Source of the DNA: Gnetum montanum
Lineage: Eukaryota > Streptophyta > Gnetopsida > Gnetales > Gnetaceae
Assembly: GCA_015680685.1 (NCBI GenBank)
Contig: MNCI01001077.1
Span: forward strand, 167,525 to 231,524
Direction of reading: 5' to 3'
Length of the DNA: 64,000 bases
Shown here: piece after piece, positions 1 through 13,583 of the stretch
Layout of the letters: the number at the start of each line of letters is the position of its first letter
Position numbering within the stretch: position 1 is the first letter of the stretch
Position numbers and translations under genes: made by a program
The notes under the pieces: generated by a model
Seen by the model: only the letters and a program-made list of their open reading frames with translations
Databases searched by the model: none
What the model was told of the DNA's origin: nothing

Positions 1-3000
1 TGTAGCCTATGAAGCTACAACTTGTGGAGTTGTAACGTTTGAAAGAAATAGGCTTTAAATACACTACAACTATAAAAGTAAATATTTTTGTTAAAATTTT
101 GTTTTAATTTCTCTAGTTTATGTGAACAAAAAATCTAAACATGTTGTAGGATTCGAAAGGAAAAGGTTAAAAATTGCAAACTGCAACAACAAAAATAGAG
201 ATGGCTTGTAGTGTGAACTACAACTACCAAGAGAGTGCAAGGGGTTCTGACAGTGTTGTATACTATACTATGAGAAATTAATATCTTTGCTTGTAGAGTT
301 CAAGTAATGGCTACAACACTACATACTATGAATACAAAATTAACTAGTAATAAATATTGTAAATAAAATAGGTTATTAGGCCACATGCTGGGTTTTTTGA
401 AAACCCAAAACAAATTTTGGTTTGATCAAATGAGCTTATAGGCTAAGGTAGAAATGGACAAAAATTTTTTTGTAATAGATTTTAGTGAAGAATTTAGGCA
501 AAGGTCCTCCTTCAAGCACAAAAAACTACAACAAAGGAAAATTTTGGTATTAGAAAATTGAAATATGCTATGCAAAATGGTTTAACTCATATATCCACGG
601 GCCTCAAAAAGAATTTAAAGCATCCTAAACAGTCTTCTCGATAGCTTAGGAACTTAGAAAATATATTACCACCAATTTATGTAAATGAAAATAAATTGTA
701 ATAAATGCATATAAAATAAGAATTTAGTGCAAGATCTAAGAATAGGCAAGGATAATAATATAGCAAAATAGAAATGACTGCAAATATTATATTAATTATA
801 ATTGTTAATGAATGCAAAATGGGGGTTTGAGGAAGAGTACAAATCAAGGCTTTTTGAAGCCTAAGAAATTAATGTACCTATTGTAATTGGAATAGATTGC
901 AGGGTGTATTCTGCATAGACTCTACACTAGTTTTTTGATTTGATCTACAACATAATGAACATTTGCCCCAAGTCCTGTGCTCAAAAATCATTGCTGAAAA
1001 AATCGTGAAAAGGCTACAAAAATCTATTGCAAAGCTTTGTTACTCTGTGTTAAGTTTTTGTCACAATATTTCTCAAAATGTACTAAAAGATGTGTCAAAT
1101 CTAGTATTTAGAGGCTATGAATCTATTGCACTGGCATCCATTATATTTTTTTAAGCATTACAAATTGTTTGTAGGTTTCTAGGTCAAAGTGCAGCATGTG
1201 GGCTTAAAGTTCAAGTGCGACACACTACCATAGCATGTGGGACTAAGATGTATAGCATGTGAAACTAAAGCCTAAATCCCACACACTACCTTACATGTTG
1301 CCATAGCATGTGAAGTTGGAATATGCAACATATGAAATGAAAAGATCAATTTTTTCTAGCTTGTGAAGTAGTTTTAGCCTCCACAAGGTTGCATACATGT
1401 GATTTGTAGCATGTGGGCTAGAAATCTTACTTTTTCATTGAAACATTATTTAAAATTTTACCAATATAGGGTTTCATGATGCGATTTTTGGTAGGAAAAC
1501 AAGGGCAATTATTTTTTTTTCCTTCAAATCTCTACCAAATTACAATAAAAACATGGGCTATGGGCTTTCATTTGTAACATGAATATTTTTTGAGGTGTTT
1601 CAATGAACATGGTGAATAGAGAATTGAGATTGCAGAAGAATTCAAGTAGCTTTCTTTATTACCAAGTTATTAAGTTATACACATGGGAAAGACCCTTGAA
1701 TTTATAGGAAAGTGATGGCTCCAAGCTATGGTACCAATGAGAAGTTTTTTACCATAAGCCTAAAGAGGTAAATAATGAAAAGACATGTTGAATTTGAACC
1801 ATTATTAATTACATCAATTCATCAATTCCAATTTAATCAAAATAATTTTAAAAATTTTCAATTTGTTCTTATTCTCCTAGTAAAATAGAATTCACATTAC
1901 AAGGCTATTTTTTCCATGCTACATGGCATACTATAATTAAATAAAAATAAAAATGGTCTTCAAAACATCTTAAGGTCAAGTGGTGAACCTGATTTATGAA
2001 ATGACCTTGCATTTCATACTACCTCCAACATATACTCATTTTTTAATTTTATTTCTTATTCTAACAAAAGAAAAGAAAAAAAAAACTTTATTGGAATTTC
2101 AACATAATAATTGATATGCAACAATCAAAAATGATATTAAATATATAAAATTTATTATTAATTTGGCTCTTAACTAAGGTGAAGGATAGAAAAGAAAATA
2201 TTTCATATAATCAAAAAACAAATAATTTTTATGAAAAAATATAAAATATAATGCTACTAGGGATTGTTATAATGGACTTCTAAGTTAGCATGTGTCTTAA
2301 CGTACCCAGGAGTATAAACATGTGATTTTTAAATCAAAAACAACATGCTCTAACCACGTTATTAGCAGAAACAAAAAGTAAGATCCTAGAGATAGTAAAC
2401 CAGCACAAAAATAAGAAGTATTAATTCAGATAGATATTTTATGCAATAAAGAACATGCCAACAAAGTCTTCAAGCTCAAAAGACAATATAGATTAATCAT
2501 TTTGAAGTAGAAAAAGATCATCTTAGGTGGAAGTTGCCTCTTTAAGGTTTACATCTATAAATAATCATTATGAAAGGTACAAATGGAACTCTACTAATCG
2601 AAAGTTCTTGTTCAACTATAATTAATTATTATGACTCTTGTGGTTAGTAAAGTTTGTCTAAGGAAAAAGCATAACATGGCTTTGTTGCCAAATGTAGCCT
2701 TTTGTTATGCATCTTAAAATCTACATTATCTATGATTTTAGCTAATATAAAAGTCACATTTATTATATTCTCTATAATAATTGCTGAGACAATTAAAAAT
2801 TGAGAGTTTTACTATTCAAACTACAAAGGCTTATCTCATGTGGCACTTTTTGAAGTTGAAATATTTGGTGCTACAACTAGAAGCAATCTAATCTCTAGCA
2901 TAAGACAAAGCTACGACATTGGTATGTTGCTTTGGTAACATAGATTTCAAGTCCAAAATGTATCACATGAAAGCATACTGGATCACTAACTACACATTCG

Positions 3001-3284
3001 CATCTACCAAGTCAACAACTTTGACAACAACGATCTCCATTGAAGAAAAACATATAATAAAATAAAATGTCTCAACAAACTAAAAATGCTTATTCAAGAA
3101 TACTACAAACATATTATGGAAAAAATATAAAAATTTAAAAGGCACTTGAAACTTATACAAATAAATGATCTATAGAAACCTTAATAAGGAGCATAGCATA
3201 CTACAACTTAGAAGATGTATGTAATCTTGAGAAACATAGCATATTGCAACTTTAGAATATATACTTTATTTTCAATTTTAAGAC
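1..3284. other. AT-rich intergenic DNA
   Basis: I see no open frame above about 65 codons and no recognisable domain on either strand. The composition is strongly AT-rich with many A and T runs. A cluster of short AGCATGTG words lies at 1193-1415 and is listed separately. No LTR termini, tRNA or rRNA are visible. It may be old transposon debris decayed beyond recognition by eye. The last five bases (3280-3284, AAGAC) are the left target-site duplication of element A. Confidence 0.6.
1193..1415. repeat. cluster of AGCATGTG words
   Basis: The octamer AGCATGTG occurs at 1193-1200, 1232-1239, 1254-1261, 1305-1312 and 1408-1415. It is usually followed by a purine-rich GGCT, GGACT or AAACT. Related CACACTACC words sit between copies (near 1220 and 1281). 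Spacing is irregular, so this is a dispersed motif cluster, not a clean tandem array. The function is unknown. Confidence 0.4.
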
Positions 3285-4139
3285 TAACAAGAGGCAAGGT
3301 ATTCCTATATTCAACCATACGAATATGAGCATCCATGCACGATCCAGTCGAATTCCAAGGACTAAGTGCTTATGCACCTTTATAGAACAAGGATGGGTTA
3401 GTCAATCATTGTCTTCCCAAGCTTACTTGTATGGAACGATTGTATGGTTAAGTAAACTTAAGGTATATGATTTTTATATATTTTTTATGTTTATGTCCTG
3501 GTGCTACAAAGGGAGAACTAAACTAATTAGGTAACTAATTCAATTTAACTAATCTACTATGCTCTAACAAGTCCTAACACCAACATCCATTCCCACTTTC
3601 CATACACATCCTGAACCAATGCAACACTACTGGGATTACCAAAAAATAATCATTATGGGGTTACCAAGTGTTCCATGCATGCTTGAAGTGGTCATACTCA
3701 GTGTGCTTACTTGGGGGAGTTAACGAGGAGAAAGAGAGATAGAGAGAACATTAATTAACTAAGGAAAGCATTAAATAACTATAAATAACATTAAATAAGT
3801 GATTCTGAATGCTGCAAGGTTTATCACAAAGTTTGTCTTTATTTTCAACCACAAGGTGTGCTCAAGTACATGATGCTTAAATAAAGATCTGTTCACTTTA
3901 TCACTTCTATTTCAGGCACTCAGAAATAATTCTAACTATAAGAACGGAAGATGGCTAGAGTTCAGGTAAGGGACTAAGACTAATTAACTAACTATTGCCA
4001 AACCAGGTTTGCCCACCTCTTATTTATAGGCAACAAGATAGGTCCTGATATTGGATGTCCAATATCTCTTGGAAGGCTCTAATATCACGTACTCGATATC
4101 ACAGATGTGATACCGCAACCTTGATATCCCTACTCATCA
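3285..4139 (-). repeat. 3' LTR of element A
   Basis: It is homologous to 13109-13931. On the plus strand it begins with a degraded terminus (TAACAAGAGG in place of the expected TGATGAG form) next to the TSD and ends at ...ACTCATCA. On the minus strand the U3 holds several GATATC or related words (4040-4135), then a TATA box (TATTTATA at 4021-4028 on plus). The LTR start is preceded on the minus strand by a short G-rich polypurine stretch, GTGGGCGTA (4140-4148). Confidence 0.9.
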
Positions 4140-6000
4140 TACGCCCACAACTAAATGAAAACTTGTCCTCAATTTCCTTACAAAATACTAGGAAGGTATG
4201 AGATTATTGACTAAATGAGAAATGACATTAATAGCAAATAATAGACTCAAAGTGCCTAGTGAACAGATCGATAAAAATATTACAACATTGGTGTTCACAC
4301 CCATTGTGGTGAACACTATACATAGATGACATCCAGACCCTCATTTAATAGCTTGAAGAGAAAGAGAGAGAGAAAAGAAAATGAGGCACGTTGTTTCCAA
4401 TGTCAGAAATGTGCATTCCATTGTTCATCCATAGCCCCATAACCAAACATGTTCCTTGCATAAATGCTCTAGCTCCAATCCATCCTAAGTTCTTCCTCCT
4501 ATTCTAGTCCATTGTTCATGTAATCACCTCTGCACACACAACATAGTCATGAATTAACAAGGATAGATAAGCCATAATGCAATTGATACATTGCCTTGAT
4601 ATAAGTGCATTGGATGAATTGTGGGTATGGTAGATACTAGGTTAGAGGTTTTTAATTGATAACTACCCAAGGTGTAGGCGTGAGATAGGTAATTGAATTC
4701 AGAAATTTGTGACAAGGCCCCCACAACTAAGAGCAAACCTCTGGTAGTGATAGGGTGGAAAAACTAAAGGAACAAAGAAGATGAGGAAAATGACAATGGA
4801 AAAAGTAATAAAATGGATGTCATGCATGGGGATGAAACAAGAAATGGTTGATTGCAAAGAATGTTTAAGGAAAAGAACTTAATAATTGCACCAAAAAGGA
4901 ATTCCAATGGGTCCTCCCCAAAGTAGGTCCATGCCTTTTATGCCCTGACAGACCCGCAAACCAAAGAGTCCATAGGCTCTTAGAATGACATATGGAAACA
5001 ATGGTTAAGAACTTACCCACAAGAGTTTACCGAAGACTAACAATGTGGCAACCAAGACATAGACTAATCATAAAACTAGCAATGAGGTGGAATATGGGAA
5101 GAAATATGGAAGGAGAGGAGGAAATGAAATGGAATCCCAAGAGCAAGGTTGTGTAAAGTCCCTTGTGTATTATGTGGTTAAGGTGATTGAATAAAATTCA
5201 TCCCATGTTTGGACTCACCAACCACATCTAGTGACCTCGCATCAACACATTTGACCAACCCATCCTCATGAAGCAATAGGAATGCATCCATCAAGTCACC
5301 ACCATTCGAAGGAGAGAAAGATAGGGAAGTAGGAAGTGAGAAAGGGTCTTAGTTAGAGGGAACCTTCCGTCATGGGTAACTTGTCTTTTCAGTGCCATAA
5401 CTAGTGTTTGTAGCCCATGTTTCTTTATTATGTCTAAGTGGTGTGCTCTGAATTTCCACTAATGTGAGAATCGCACCATGCAAAGACTTATTTAGATTCA
5501 TTCAACTTCCAAATATTTGGTTAATAGTGGAATGGTATAAGGATCATGAAAAGTATCCAAGTACCCAAGAGAATAATCAGCACAAATGCATTGAATCCCC
5601 TTGAAGTCACACCCATTTCAATCCATTTGAATCTTTCCTTGGTTCGAAAAGTACTAAGCCACTAGTTCATTAATAAGTTTTTCCTAGAAAAGAGGGATAG
5701 TACACTTCCAAACAGAGGGGAACCATAGAGTTCAATGGATGAATAGATGACATGGACTCATTGCCTATTTTATCAAAAGAAACCATATCTTAGTATCAAC
5801 ATTGAAAATCAAAGGTAAAAACCAAACATTAACAATCAACATCATTATAGATAATCCACCATCATGAGCACTTATTGTATGATGAATGAAAGTAAATTAA
5901 ATAAAACAAGAATTGTAAAAATGGTAATGATGGTGTAAAATAAAAAATAAGTAAATATGAAAAAATTTGTAAAACAGAAATACAAAAGGAACTAAGGGTT
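4140..6000 (-). other. 3' noncoding tail of element A
   Basis: About 1.9 kb lie between the integrase end and the 3' LTR, with no convincing open frame. The tail aligns by eye with the corresponding tails of elements C, D, E and F. The best conserved block is 4901-4980 (minus strand), which contains ACTTTGGGGAGGACCCA. A second shared segment near 5395-5340 resembles the D tail around 38820. Such long 3' regions are known in Athila/Tat elements. Whether this one acts in cis (packaging, RNA export, 3' processing) is unknown. Confidence 0.7.
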
Positions 6001-6008
6001 GAGAATGA

Positions 6009-7260
6009 TTAGCATTGGTGACCCTCTTCCCCACGATTGAGTTTGAGGGAGGAGATTCGAAATAGCAAGCAAGGTTGTCCACCAATAAAGGTAGTATTGG
6101 TATTGGTTGTTCTAGGCTCATGGAAAGGTTTGGTTTGTTGGATGTTGACCAAAAATTTCTTATCTGGGCTATTAGGTTTGTAAATCATCATGGCTCCTAA
6201 AGGAAAAGTTGCATGAATAATATAAGGTCCTTCCCACAGTATTTGAAATTTAGTGCATTGTGGCATGTGTGTGGGGTTCCAGTAAAGAACCTTATCTCCT
6301 AGTTGGTACTTAACTTTTCTAATTTTTAAGTCATGATGTCATTTATTAAAAGCCTTGTGTAATTCATTAGATGATAGGATGACTAATCGGTTCTCATCTA
6401 GCATGTTAAACTTTATTAACTATTCTTTTTATGCTAGATTAAGGTCAAGGTTGAGATCACATGCCATAGATAGTGTATGGAGTTCTACTTAAATAGGAAG
6501 TGTTGGAAGTTTTCTATACACTAACTCATAGGGAGAGTAGCGTATAGGGAGCTTCCATGTAGAGTGGTATGCCCAAAGGGCATCATTCAGTTTGATGCTC
6601 TAATCTTGCCTATATTTGCTAATCATTTTTGTCAATATTTTCATAATCTCCCTATTGGTTACTTCAGCTTGACCATTCGCTTGAGGGTGGTATGGTGTAG
6701 TCAATTCATGTTCAACTCATAAGCGTTGCATCAACTTTCAAAAAATTGAATGTGTAAAATGTGTACCATTATCCGAAATAAGTGAACAAGGCATACCAAA
6801 CCTATTAATAATTTATTGTTGAACAAATCATGTAGCATTAGATGATGTATAGTCCATAACAACAACTACTTCTACCCATTTTGTAAAGTAGTCAATGGCA
6901 ATGATAATGTAAGCTTTTCCATTGGAAATTGGTGTAATAGGCCCCATAAAATCAATTCCCCATATGTCAAAGGATTCTAAAGGTTGAATCCATTGTTGTG
7001 GACCTACCATCCTAGCAGTCATTCCCCCATCACATTGGTAGTGTTCACAAGATTGGATAAAATGATGAGCATCCCAGAACAATGTAGGCCAATAATATCC
7101 TACAAGCAAGATTTTAATGGTTGTTCATCCCCTAGCATAATCACCCCCAAAAGGACCCTCATGAGAATCTTGAAGAACTCATAATTGATCTACATTGGGA
7201 ACACGCCATCAGGCCAAGCCATTAGGACATACCTTATAAAGGTGTCTATTGATTTCCATG
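6009..7260 (-). pseudogene. Element A integrase domain (decayed)
   Basis: On the minus strand, 7109-6828 reads GYYWPTLFWDAHHFIQSCEH and continues with a CEHYQC zinc-binding pair, then IDFMGPITP carrying the first catalytic Asp. Near 6785-6765 CSLISDNGTHF gives the second Asp, and near 6710-6675 YHPQANGQAEVTN gives the catalytic Glu, so the D,D(35)E triad is still readable. The C-terminal part (6266-6009) includes ILWEGPYII, typical of the end of Ty3 integrases. No chromodomain follows. Frameshifts and stops separate the blocks, so no functional enzyme is encoded. Confidence 0.88.
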
Positions 7261-7559
7261 AAATATTTGGCTCAATGAAGAAACTGATGTTTCTTTTTAG
7301 TGTCTAACTCTTGTGGTGTTTCTTGTGTAAGGAGATAGGTAAGAATGCTGTTATACCAATTTATTCCCATGGTTAATTGATTATTTACTACACTTGAAAA
7401 GAGGAATTCATTAGGAAATTGATCAGAAAGTGGATATTCATCCTCTTTGTTGTCCTATCTTAACCAAGATAAATGATCAACAACAAAGTTCTAGGTGCCT
7501 TTACGATCTATCATCGTAATATCAAACTCTTGTAGGATTATGAGCCATTGTATGATGTG

Positions 7560-9082
7560 AGGGCTCACCATTGGTTTATTCATCAAGAACTAAATTACAC
7601 TATGGTCTATGTGTACAAATACCTTATAGCCCAATACATAGTGCCTGAACTTATCTAGTGCAAACACCACAACCATTAATTCCTTTTTTGTTCTAGTGTA
7701 GTTGAGTTTTAATATTTGTTCAGCCAAGAAACCAAGATAAATGATCAGAAACAATACTTTAACTTGCACAGTGAATGTAATAGGGTCATTTTTTGTCATC
7801 TAACTATGCAAGTATGACTCCTAAAGAAAATTTGGATGCGTTAGTAATTATATGGAATGGTCTGGACTAGTTAGGAGCTTGTAGAATAGGTGTTTTTACA
7901 AGCTTCTGTTTTAAAGTTTGAAAAGCTAACTCACATTCTCTAGTCTATTCAAAAGGTACAACCTTTTTTGTTAGTTTAACCAATGGTTTTATTGAAAAGT
8001 TCTCTATGAATCCTCTATAATAGCCAGTGTGTCCAAGGAATGATCATATGTCTTTTACAGTTTTAAGATGATGCATGATTGCTTGGTTGATGCATGATTC
8101 CTTGGATGATCTTATGCCCTAATACGATGCCTTCTTGGACCATTAAATGGATTTTTTGCTAGTTGAGCCTTAAATTGATTTCAACAGATTGTTTTAGTAC
8201 TTACTCTAATTGGTCCAACGCTTGATCAAAGTTCACTCCGTAGGTGAAGAAATTATACGTGAAGACTTCTACACCATTCCCTATTTGCTACTAAAATATA
8301 CTTAGAACCAAGTGTTGAAATGTTGTAGGAGCATTGCACAAGCCAAACGACATCTATTTGTATGAAAATGTCCCCCAAGGACTTGTGAACATGGTCTTGG
8401 CTTGGTCTTCTGGTGCTATTTGGATTTGGTTGTATCCACTGTACCCATCCAAAAAGCTATAGTAGCGATTCCCTACAATGGTGTGTAAGACTTGGTCGAT
8501 GAATGGCAATGGAAAGTAGTCTTTGAATGTTTCCATGTTAGGTAGCCTAAAGTCTATACACACCCTCTATTTACCTCCCTTTTTTGGTATAATAACTAAT
8601 AGACTAACCCATTCACTATTAGCAATGGGGTAGATGAACCTAGCTTTTAGAAGCTATTCAATTTCTTCCTTATTCACTTGCTTAAGTTTTGGGTTCAATC
8701 GCCTTTGTAGTTGTCATCGAGGCTTCATGGAGGGGTCAATGTAAATTTTATGCTATCATATCCTAGGGTCTATTTCAGTTAATTTGAGATATGACCAAGA
8801 AAATACTTTTGACCATTTTTTCACCATTTTTCGCAGCCTCTCTTTTTGTTGAGGATCAAGCTTAGCATTAATAATTACCGATTTTCCATTTTTGAGAAAT
8901 GTGTACTCCATATCAGTGGGCAATGGTTTTAACTCTAGGGGCTCTTGCTTAAAGTTGTTAGGGATTTGCAACTTTCCCCAGTTGATATTTTCAATGTTGA
9001 GACTTGGAAGTTGGTGATGGACTTGCTCTAATGTGTCTATGCTATCGATGTAAGTACAAGTCAAACCCTCAGTTGGTTCCAT
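7560..9082 (-). pseudogene. Element A reverse transcriptase and RNase H (decayed)
   Basis: On the minus strand 9082-8756 carries the linker and RT N-terminus (VIINAKLDPQQKERLRK, then WSYLKLTEIDPRI). 8563-8354 carries the RT core (CIDFRLPNMETFKDYFPLPF, then YYSFLDGYSGYNQIQIAPED). The position of the catalytic F/YxDD box near 8260 reads FTYNF, so both aspartates are gone. RNase H follows, with LNYTRTKKELMVVVFALDKF and then HIDHSVI near 7600, the usual TxKELLAVVFA...TDH region. Multiple stops and frame changes make it non-functional. Confidence 0.9.
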
Positions 9083-10348
9083 GCATATAGTTGAGTTTCT
9101 CTCTTGGTCAACTGTTAGCCACTAGGTGCTTCCTATCTTGTGGCTACCACATATAGGAACCTTTGTATGTGAGTTACTTATGCACACTACTTGCATGCAT
9201 GTCATGTTAAACATTGTACGAACTAGGACTTCTGCATGAAATTACACCCTGTGTCACTGTACGCAATGCATGGAACTTTCTTCTTCTCAATCTTTTCAAA
9301 CATATTTTTCTTTGATATCTCTAGTAAAAGATCATGTATTCCTAGGCATACATCAATTGTGCTTAGCCATACTCTTCCCATTATGATAGGAAAGTCCCCC
9401 TTATAGTTGTTGACTTGAATCACTAGGAAGTCAATTGGATACAACCATCCACAAATAGTGGTAACAATGTCCTCCACTAGTCCTAATGAGATAGTAATGG
9501 ATTGGTTGGCCAGCTCAAAATGAATGTTACTCTTTTTTAGTGGAGGTAGGTTCCAGGCTTTGTACATTTCTTAAGAAATTAAGTTGACACTAGAACCTAA
9601 ATCCAAAAGAGCCTTACAAGATTCAATCATATCAGTGGGAAATGGTTTTAACTCTAGGGGCTCTTGCTTAAAGTTGTCAAGGATTTGCAACTTTCCCCAG
9701 TTGATATTTTCAATGTTGAGACTTGGAAGTTGGTGATGGACTTGCTCTAATGTATCTATGCTATTGATGTAAGTATAAGTCAAACCCTCAGTTGGTTCCA
9801 TGCATATAGTTGAGTTTCTCTCTTGGTCAACTGTTAGCCACTAGGTGCTTCCTATCTTGTGGCTACCACATATAGGCATCTTTGTATGTGAGTTACTTGT
9901 GCACACTACGTGCATGCATGTCATGTTAAACCTTGTACGAACTAGGACTTTTGCATGCAATTACACCCTGTGTCACTGTACGCAATGCATGGAACTTTCT
10001 TCTTCTCAATATTTTCAAACATATATTTCTTTGATATCTCTAGGGAAAGATCATGTATTCCTAGGCATGCATCAATTGTGCTTAGCCATACTCTTCCCAT
10101 TATGATAGGAAAGTCCCCCTTATAGTTGTTGACTTGAATCACTAGGAAGTCAATTGGATACGACCATCCACAAATAGTGGTAACAATGTCCTCCACTAGT
10201 CTTAATGAGATAGTGATGGACTGGTTGGCTAGCTCTAAATGAATGTTACTCTTTTTTAGTGGAGGTCGGTTCTAGGCTTTGTACATTTCTTAAGAAATTA
10301 AGTTGACACTAGAACCTAAATCCAAAAGAACCTTACAAGATTCATTCC
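8911..10348 (-). repeat. 719-bp tandem duplication of protease and linker in element A
   Basis: TATCAGTGGG begins at 8911 and again at 9630, and the sequences after the two points stay closely similar to about 9629 and 10345, a period of 719 bp. Each unit contains the aspartic protease and the linker up to the RT. On the minus strand the protease reads LLDLGSSVNLIS at about 10325-10290 and 9610-9575. The DLG form is common in plant Ty3 proteases; element D has DSG. The duplication gives the element two proteases in series. The units differ by scattered substitutions, so the event is not recent. Confidence 0.93.
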
Positions 10349-10559
10349 TAGTGATTTGTAAATATATAAGAGGACTCCTAGGATTGGAGAATTTCCTAGG
10401 AAGATGGACAACCTTAATCCAATTAGTAATGACATGTGTCAATGTGACCGTGTGCATCAAATGTGGCGTTTGGTTTGAATGGAGTTCGGAAGTTTTGGAT
10501 GATGGTGAGGCCTTTGGAGAGTTAGCTGCTTGTGACTACAAGGACTTGGTTGGATTTTC

Positions 10560-12970
10560 TATCCTAAAGAAATGTCTCTTTTTTACATAGTTGTTTGAAC
10601 CAATAGTAGGATGAGGATTAATAGCCCTTGTAGTGTTACGTTGCTATGGCTGAGCAAGGAGCTCACTCTGCATGGATGGAGCAGGTGGTAATGGAGTTAA
10701 GGGTGAAAGAGATGTAGCCGAATAAGAAGGATAGTATGTTTGTGGAACATCACCACTAGGAAAAGGAGTTATATAATATTCATGGGCTTGGTAGCGAGGT
10801 TGGGGAGTGACGTGACTAGTAGAGTCACGTAGAGAGATTGGCTGCTGCATGTAGTATCCATACAAGTCAGGTTCATGGTAAGGGTACTACTGACATGGTG
10901 GTGGCATTCCCCATGATTGTAGGTGTTTCCACTATTGATACTGCTCATTTGGTTGTGGTGGAGTTCCACTTTGATAATACATGAAGGATTGGTGAAACTG
11001 CCTCAGGTTACCTTGGGGATAAGGTAACCTTCAGGGTGTTTGCCTTTTGTTTAATCATGGGTTGAGTGCATACACCCCAGACTCATGCAGATGTGAGATT
11101 ACAAGGAAACATCCCTTAGGATGGTCATATTGGCATATCTCACATCCACCATCATTTTCTGTATCTGAATCCACAACCTCTTTGATAATGACAAAATTTT
11201 CCTTACCTTTGTTACATGCATATTCAACTTCTCTCTTTTTTCTCCTAGATCACTACCTTCCTCTCTAGACTCCTCTAATATTTTGAGAACTATTTGAAAT
11301 CTATTATCTAGGGAGTCCCACATTTGATCCACCATTCCTGATACTTCTAATGCAAGTTTTTGAATGGGCAAGGTTTTTCTATTCACCATCTCTTCAAGCG
11401 GTGACTCTTCTTCATCTTCACAAAATCTAACTTCCTTCTTTCAGAGTGAAGGATCTCTGATATATTCTTCCACACTCTCTCTTTTCCTTAACTCACTTCC
11501 TCTTTAGTAAATTGCTTCAACAATATTTGTACTTGATGGGCCCTAAGCTTAGATAGCCTTCCTTGGGCATAAGTCCCTAGGGTACTTTGTGTTTCGTGCC
11601 TAAGCCCATCTACGAGGTGGCATAATTGTTCCATTTACAAGTAGCCATGGCCTAGGAAATGATGTAATAGTGCATAATCTTGGCCCATGATAGCATCCAA
11701 GGGTTCGTGTCCTCCTTGTTTCTATCCTTGAATTTTATTTCATAGGTTGGACACTTGTGAGTACATCTGATACTTATCGTTGAATAGTTCTAACATGGTA
11801 CTCCATCGACAAATGGATTTTGGTTCTAAGGACCAGTACCAACTTTCTACTTCCTTGATCAGTGTCTGTGGAAATGACTTGAGTTTTTGCGACTCGTTTT
11901 CTATGTTTTGCAAGGCACATGCATCATGAAATGCTTACAAATGATTTTGAGGATCAATGTTGTATCCCCCTTCAAATTATGGGATATTATTCATGTCTAA
12001 TCTTTTGATTCTACTATCTTTTTGGTACCTTGTTGGGATTCTAACAGCCTTAGTTATATCTAGAATACTTCAGGTAGCAAGTAGGGGTTCATCGTGATTG
12101 TATTGTCTATGGCATCTATGATTCCTATGTTGTTCCCTACTCTCCCTCCTTTCATGATGAGTTTCTCTAGAATTCCCTCGTCCCTTTTCTCGGCTACTTT
12201 GTCTATGATTCCTATTTCACTTACCATTATCCTCAAGGCCTTTTTCCTTGTGACTGCATCCAGATCCTAAAGGAGAGGGTGAAGGAGATAATGAAGGTGA
12301 AGAAGAAGGAGAACCATCACCATGATGATGCCTGCTTCCTTCTCTCTGATGGTCGTAGCTTTGATCGTAGTTACGATCAAAATGTCCATCTTTGTCATGT
12401 GTTTGTGTTCCTTTTTCAAACCCTTTGCATCTATTGGTACTAGAATCCAGGTTATGGATAGCTGAGTGAAGATTCTAATATACCACCCCTTGACCGAAGT
12501 CAATGGGAGGAACATCATTGTGTGGGAGACTTCCTAAGGTAGGTTCACCACCTTCATTTTCACCTGAGGCATACAGGACATTCTGAGACAACTTCGCCTT
12601 CATGGATTCATAATGTCTCTCTTGTTGTAGATTCATTTGATGTTGTGCCTTTGTGGATTAAGACTTTCTTGAGTCATGATCATGCACAACATACTTTTCC
12701 TATAAGTGCTGCATACCAATTCATGTGAGAGCACGAAGGAGCATGCTTGGGACTAAGGAATCAAGAGGTAACTATGTTACCTTCTAAATCATGCCAATGT
12801 AGTTGTTCATCCTAATGGAGGATAAAGGTAAAGTTTGGTATATACTCATTGGAATGAATGTATACCACACAAAACTGTTGGGGGACTAGTGGATCATCAT
12901 GTGTACTACACCTCCAGTTGTTTTCTATATCGGGCCTAGGTGATGAAACACTCTTGTAAGAAGGAGACAT
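10560..12970 (-). pseudogene. Element A gag (decayed)
   Basis: A likely ATG lies at 12970-12968 (MSPSYKSVSS). Downstream, NFTFILH*DEQLHWHDLEG (about 12850-12800) matches FTFVFHQDEQLRWRDMQG of element D. The middle segment at 11389-11250 (NRKTLPIQKLALEVSGMVDQ) and the zinc knuckle CEICQYDHPKGC at 11144-11109 also match D. 10865-10644 is the proline-, glutamine- and tyrosine-rich C-terminal tail. Stops and frame changes are frequent. Gag forms the virus-like particle of the element. This copy is inactive. Confidence 0.85.
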
Positions 12971-13089
12971 AATTGTCTATTCAGTGTGCAATACTTTTCA
13001 TTTCAATAATTGTAAGATAGCCAACCCTAAGTGTTCGTTTCAATCATGGGAAGATTTCCTAAGTTCTAGCTAGCACACAAACAACAAAG

Positions 13090-13107
13090 TCCCTGGAAAT
13101 GGCTCCA
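13090..13107 (-). other. Degraded tRNA-Asp primer-binding site of element A
   Basis: It lies one base inside the 5' LTR. On the minus strand it reads TGGAGCCATTTCCAGGGA, 14 of 18 identical to the perfect tRNA-Asp-complementary site of element D (34621-34638). Confidence 0.8.
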
Positions 13108-13108
13108 A

Positions 13109-13545
13109 TGATGAGCAATGAGGTATCCCTATGCTCAACCATATGAATACGAGCATCCACGCACGATCAGGTTGAATTCCAAGGACTAAGTGCTTATGCG
13201 CCTTTACAGAATAAGGATGGGTTAGTCAATCATTATCTTCCCAAGCTTACTTATATGGCACGATTGTATGGTTAAGTAAACTTAAAGTATATGATTTTTA
13301 TATATTTTTTATGTTTATGTCTTGGTGCTACAAAGGGAGAAGTGAACTAATTAACTAATTCAATTTAACTAATCTACTATGCTCTAACTAGTCCTAACAC
13401 TAGTATCCATTCCCACTTTCCGTACACATCCTGAACCAATGCAACACTACTAGGATTACCAAACGCTAATCGTTACTAGGTTACCAATTGTTCCACGCAT
13501 GCTTGAAGTGGTCGTATTGAGTGTGCTTACTTGGGGGAGTTAACA

Positions 13546-13583
<38 letters not shown>

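Noticed and set aside
13547-13581. (GA)n tract as a regulatory GAGA element
   Set aside because: It is long in only one LTR of A and lies in R/U5, downstream of the TATA box. Microsatellite expansion is the simpler reading.
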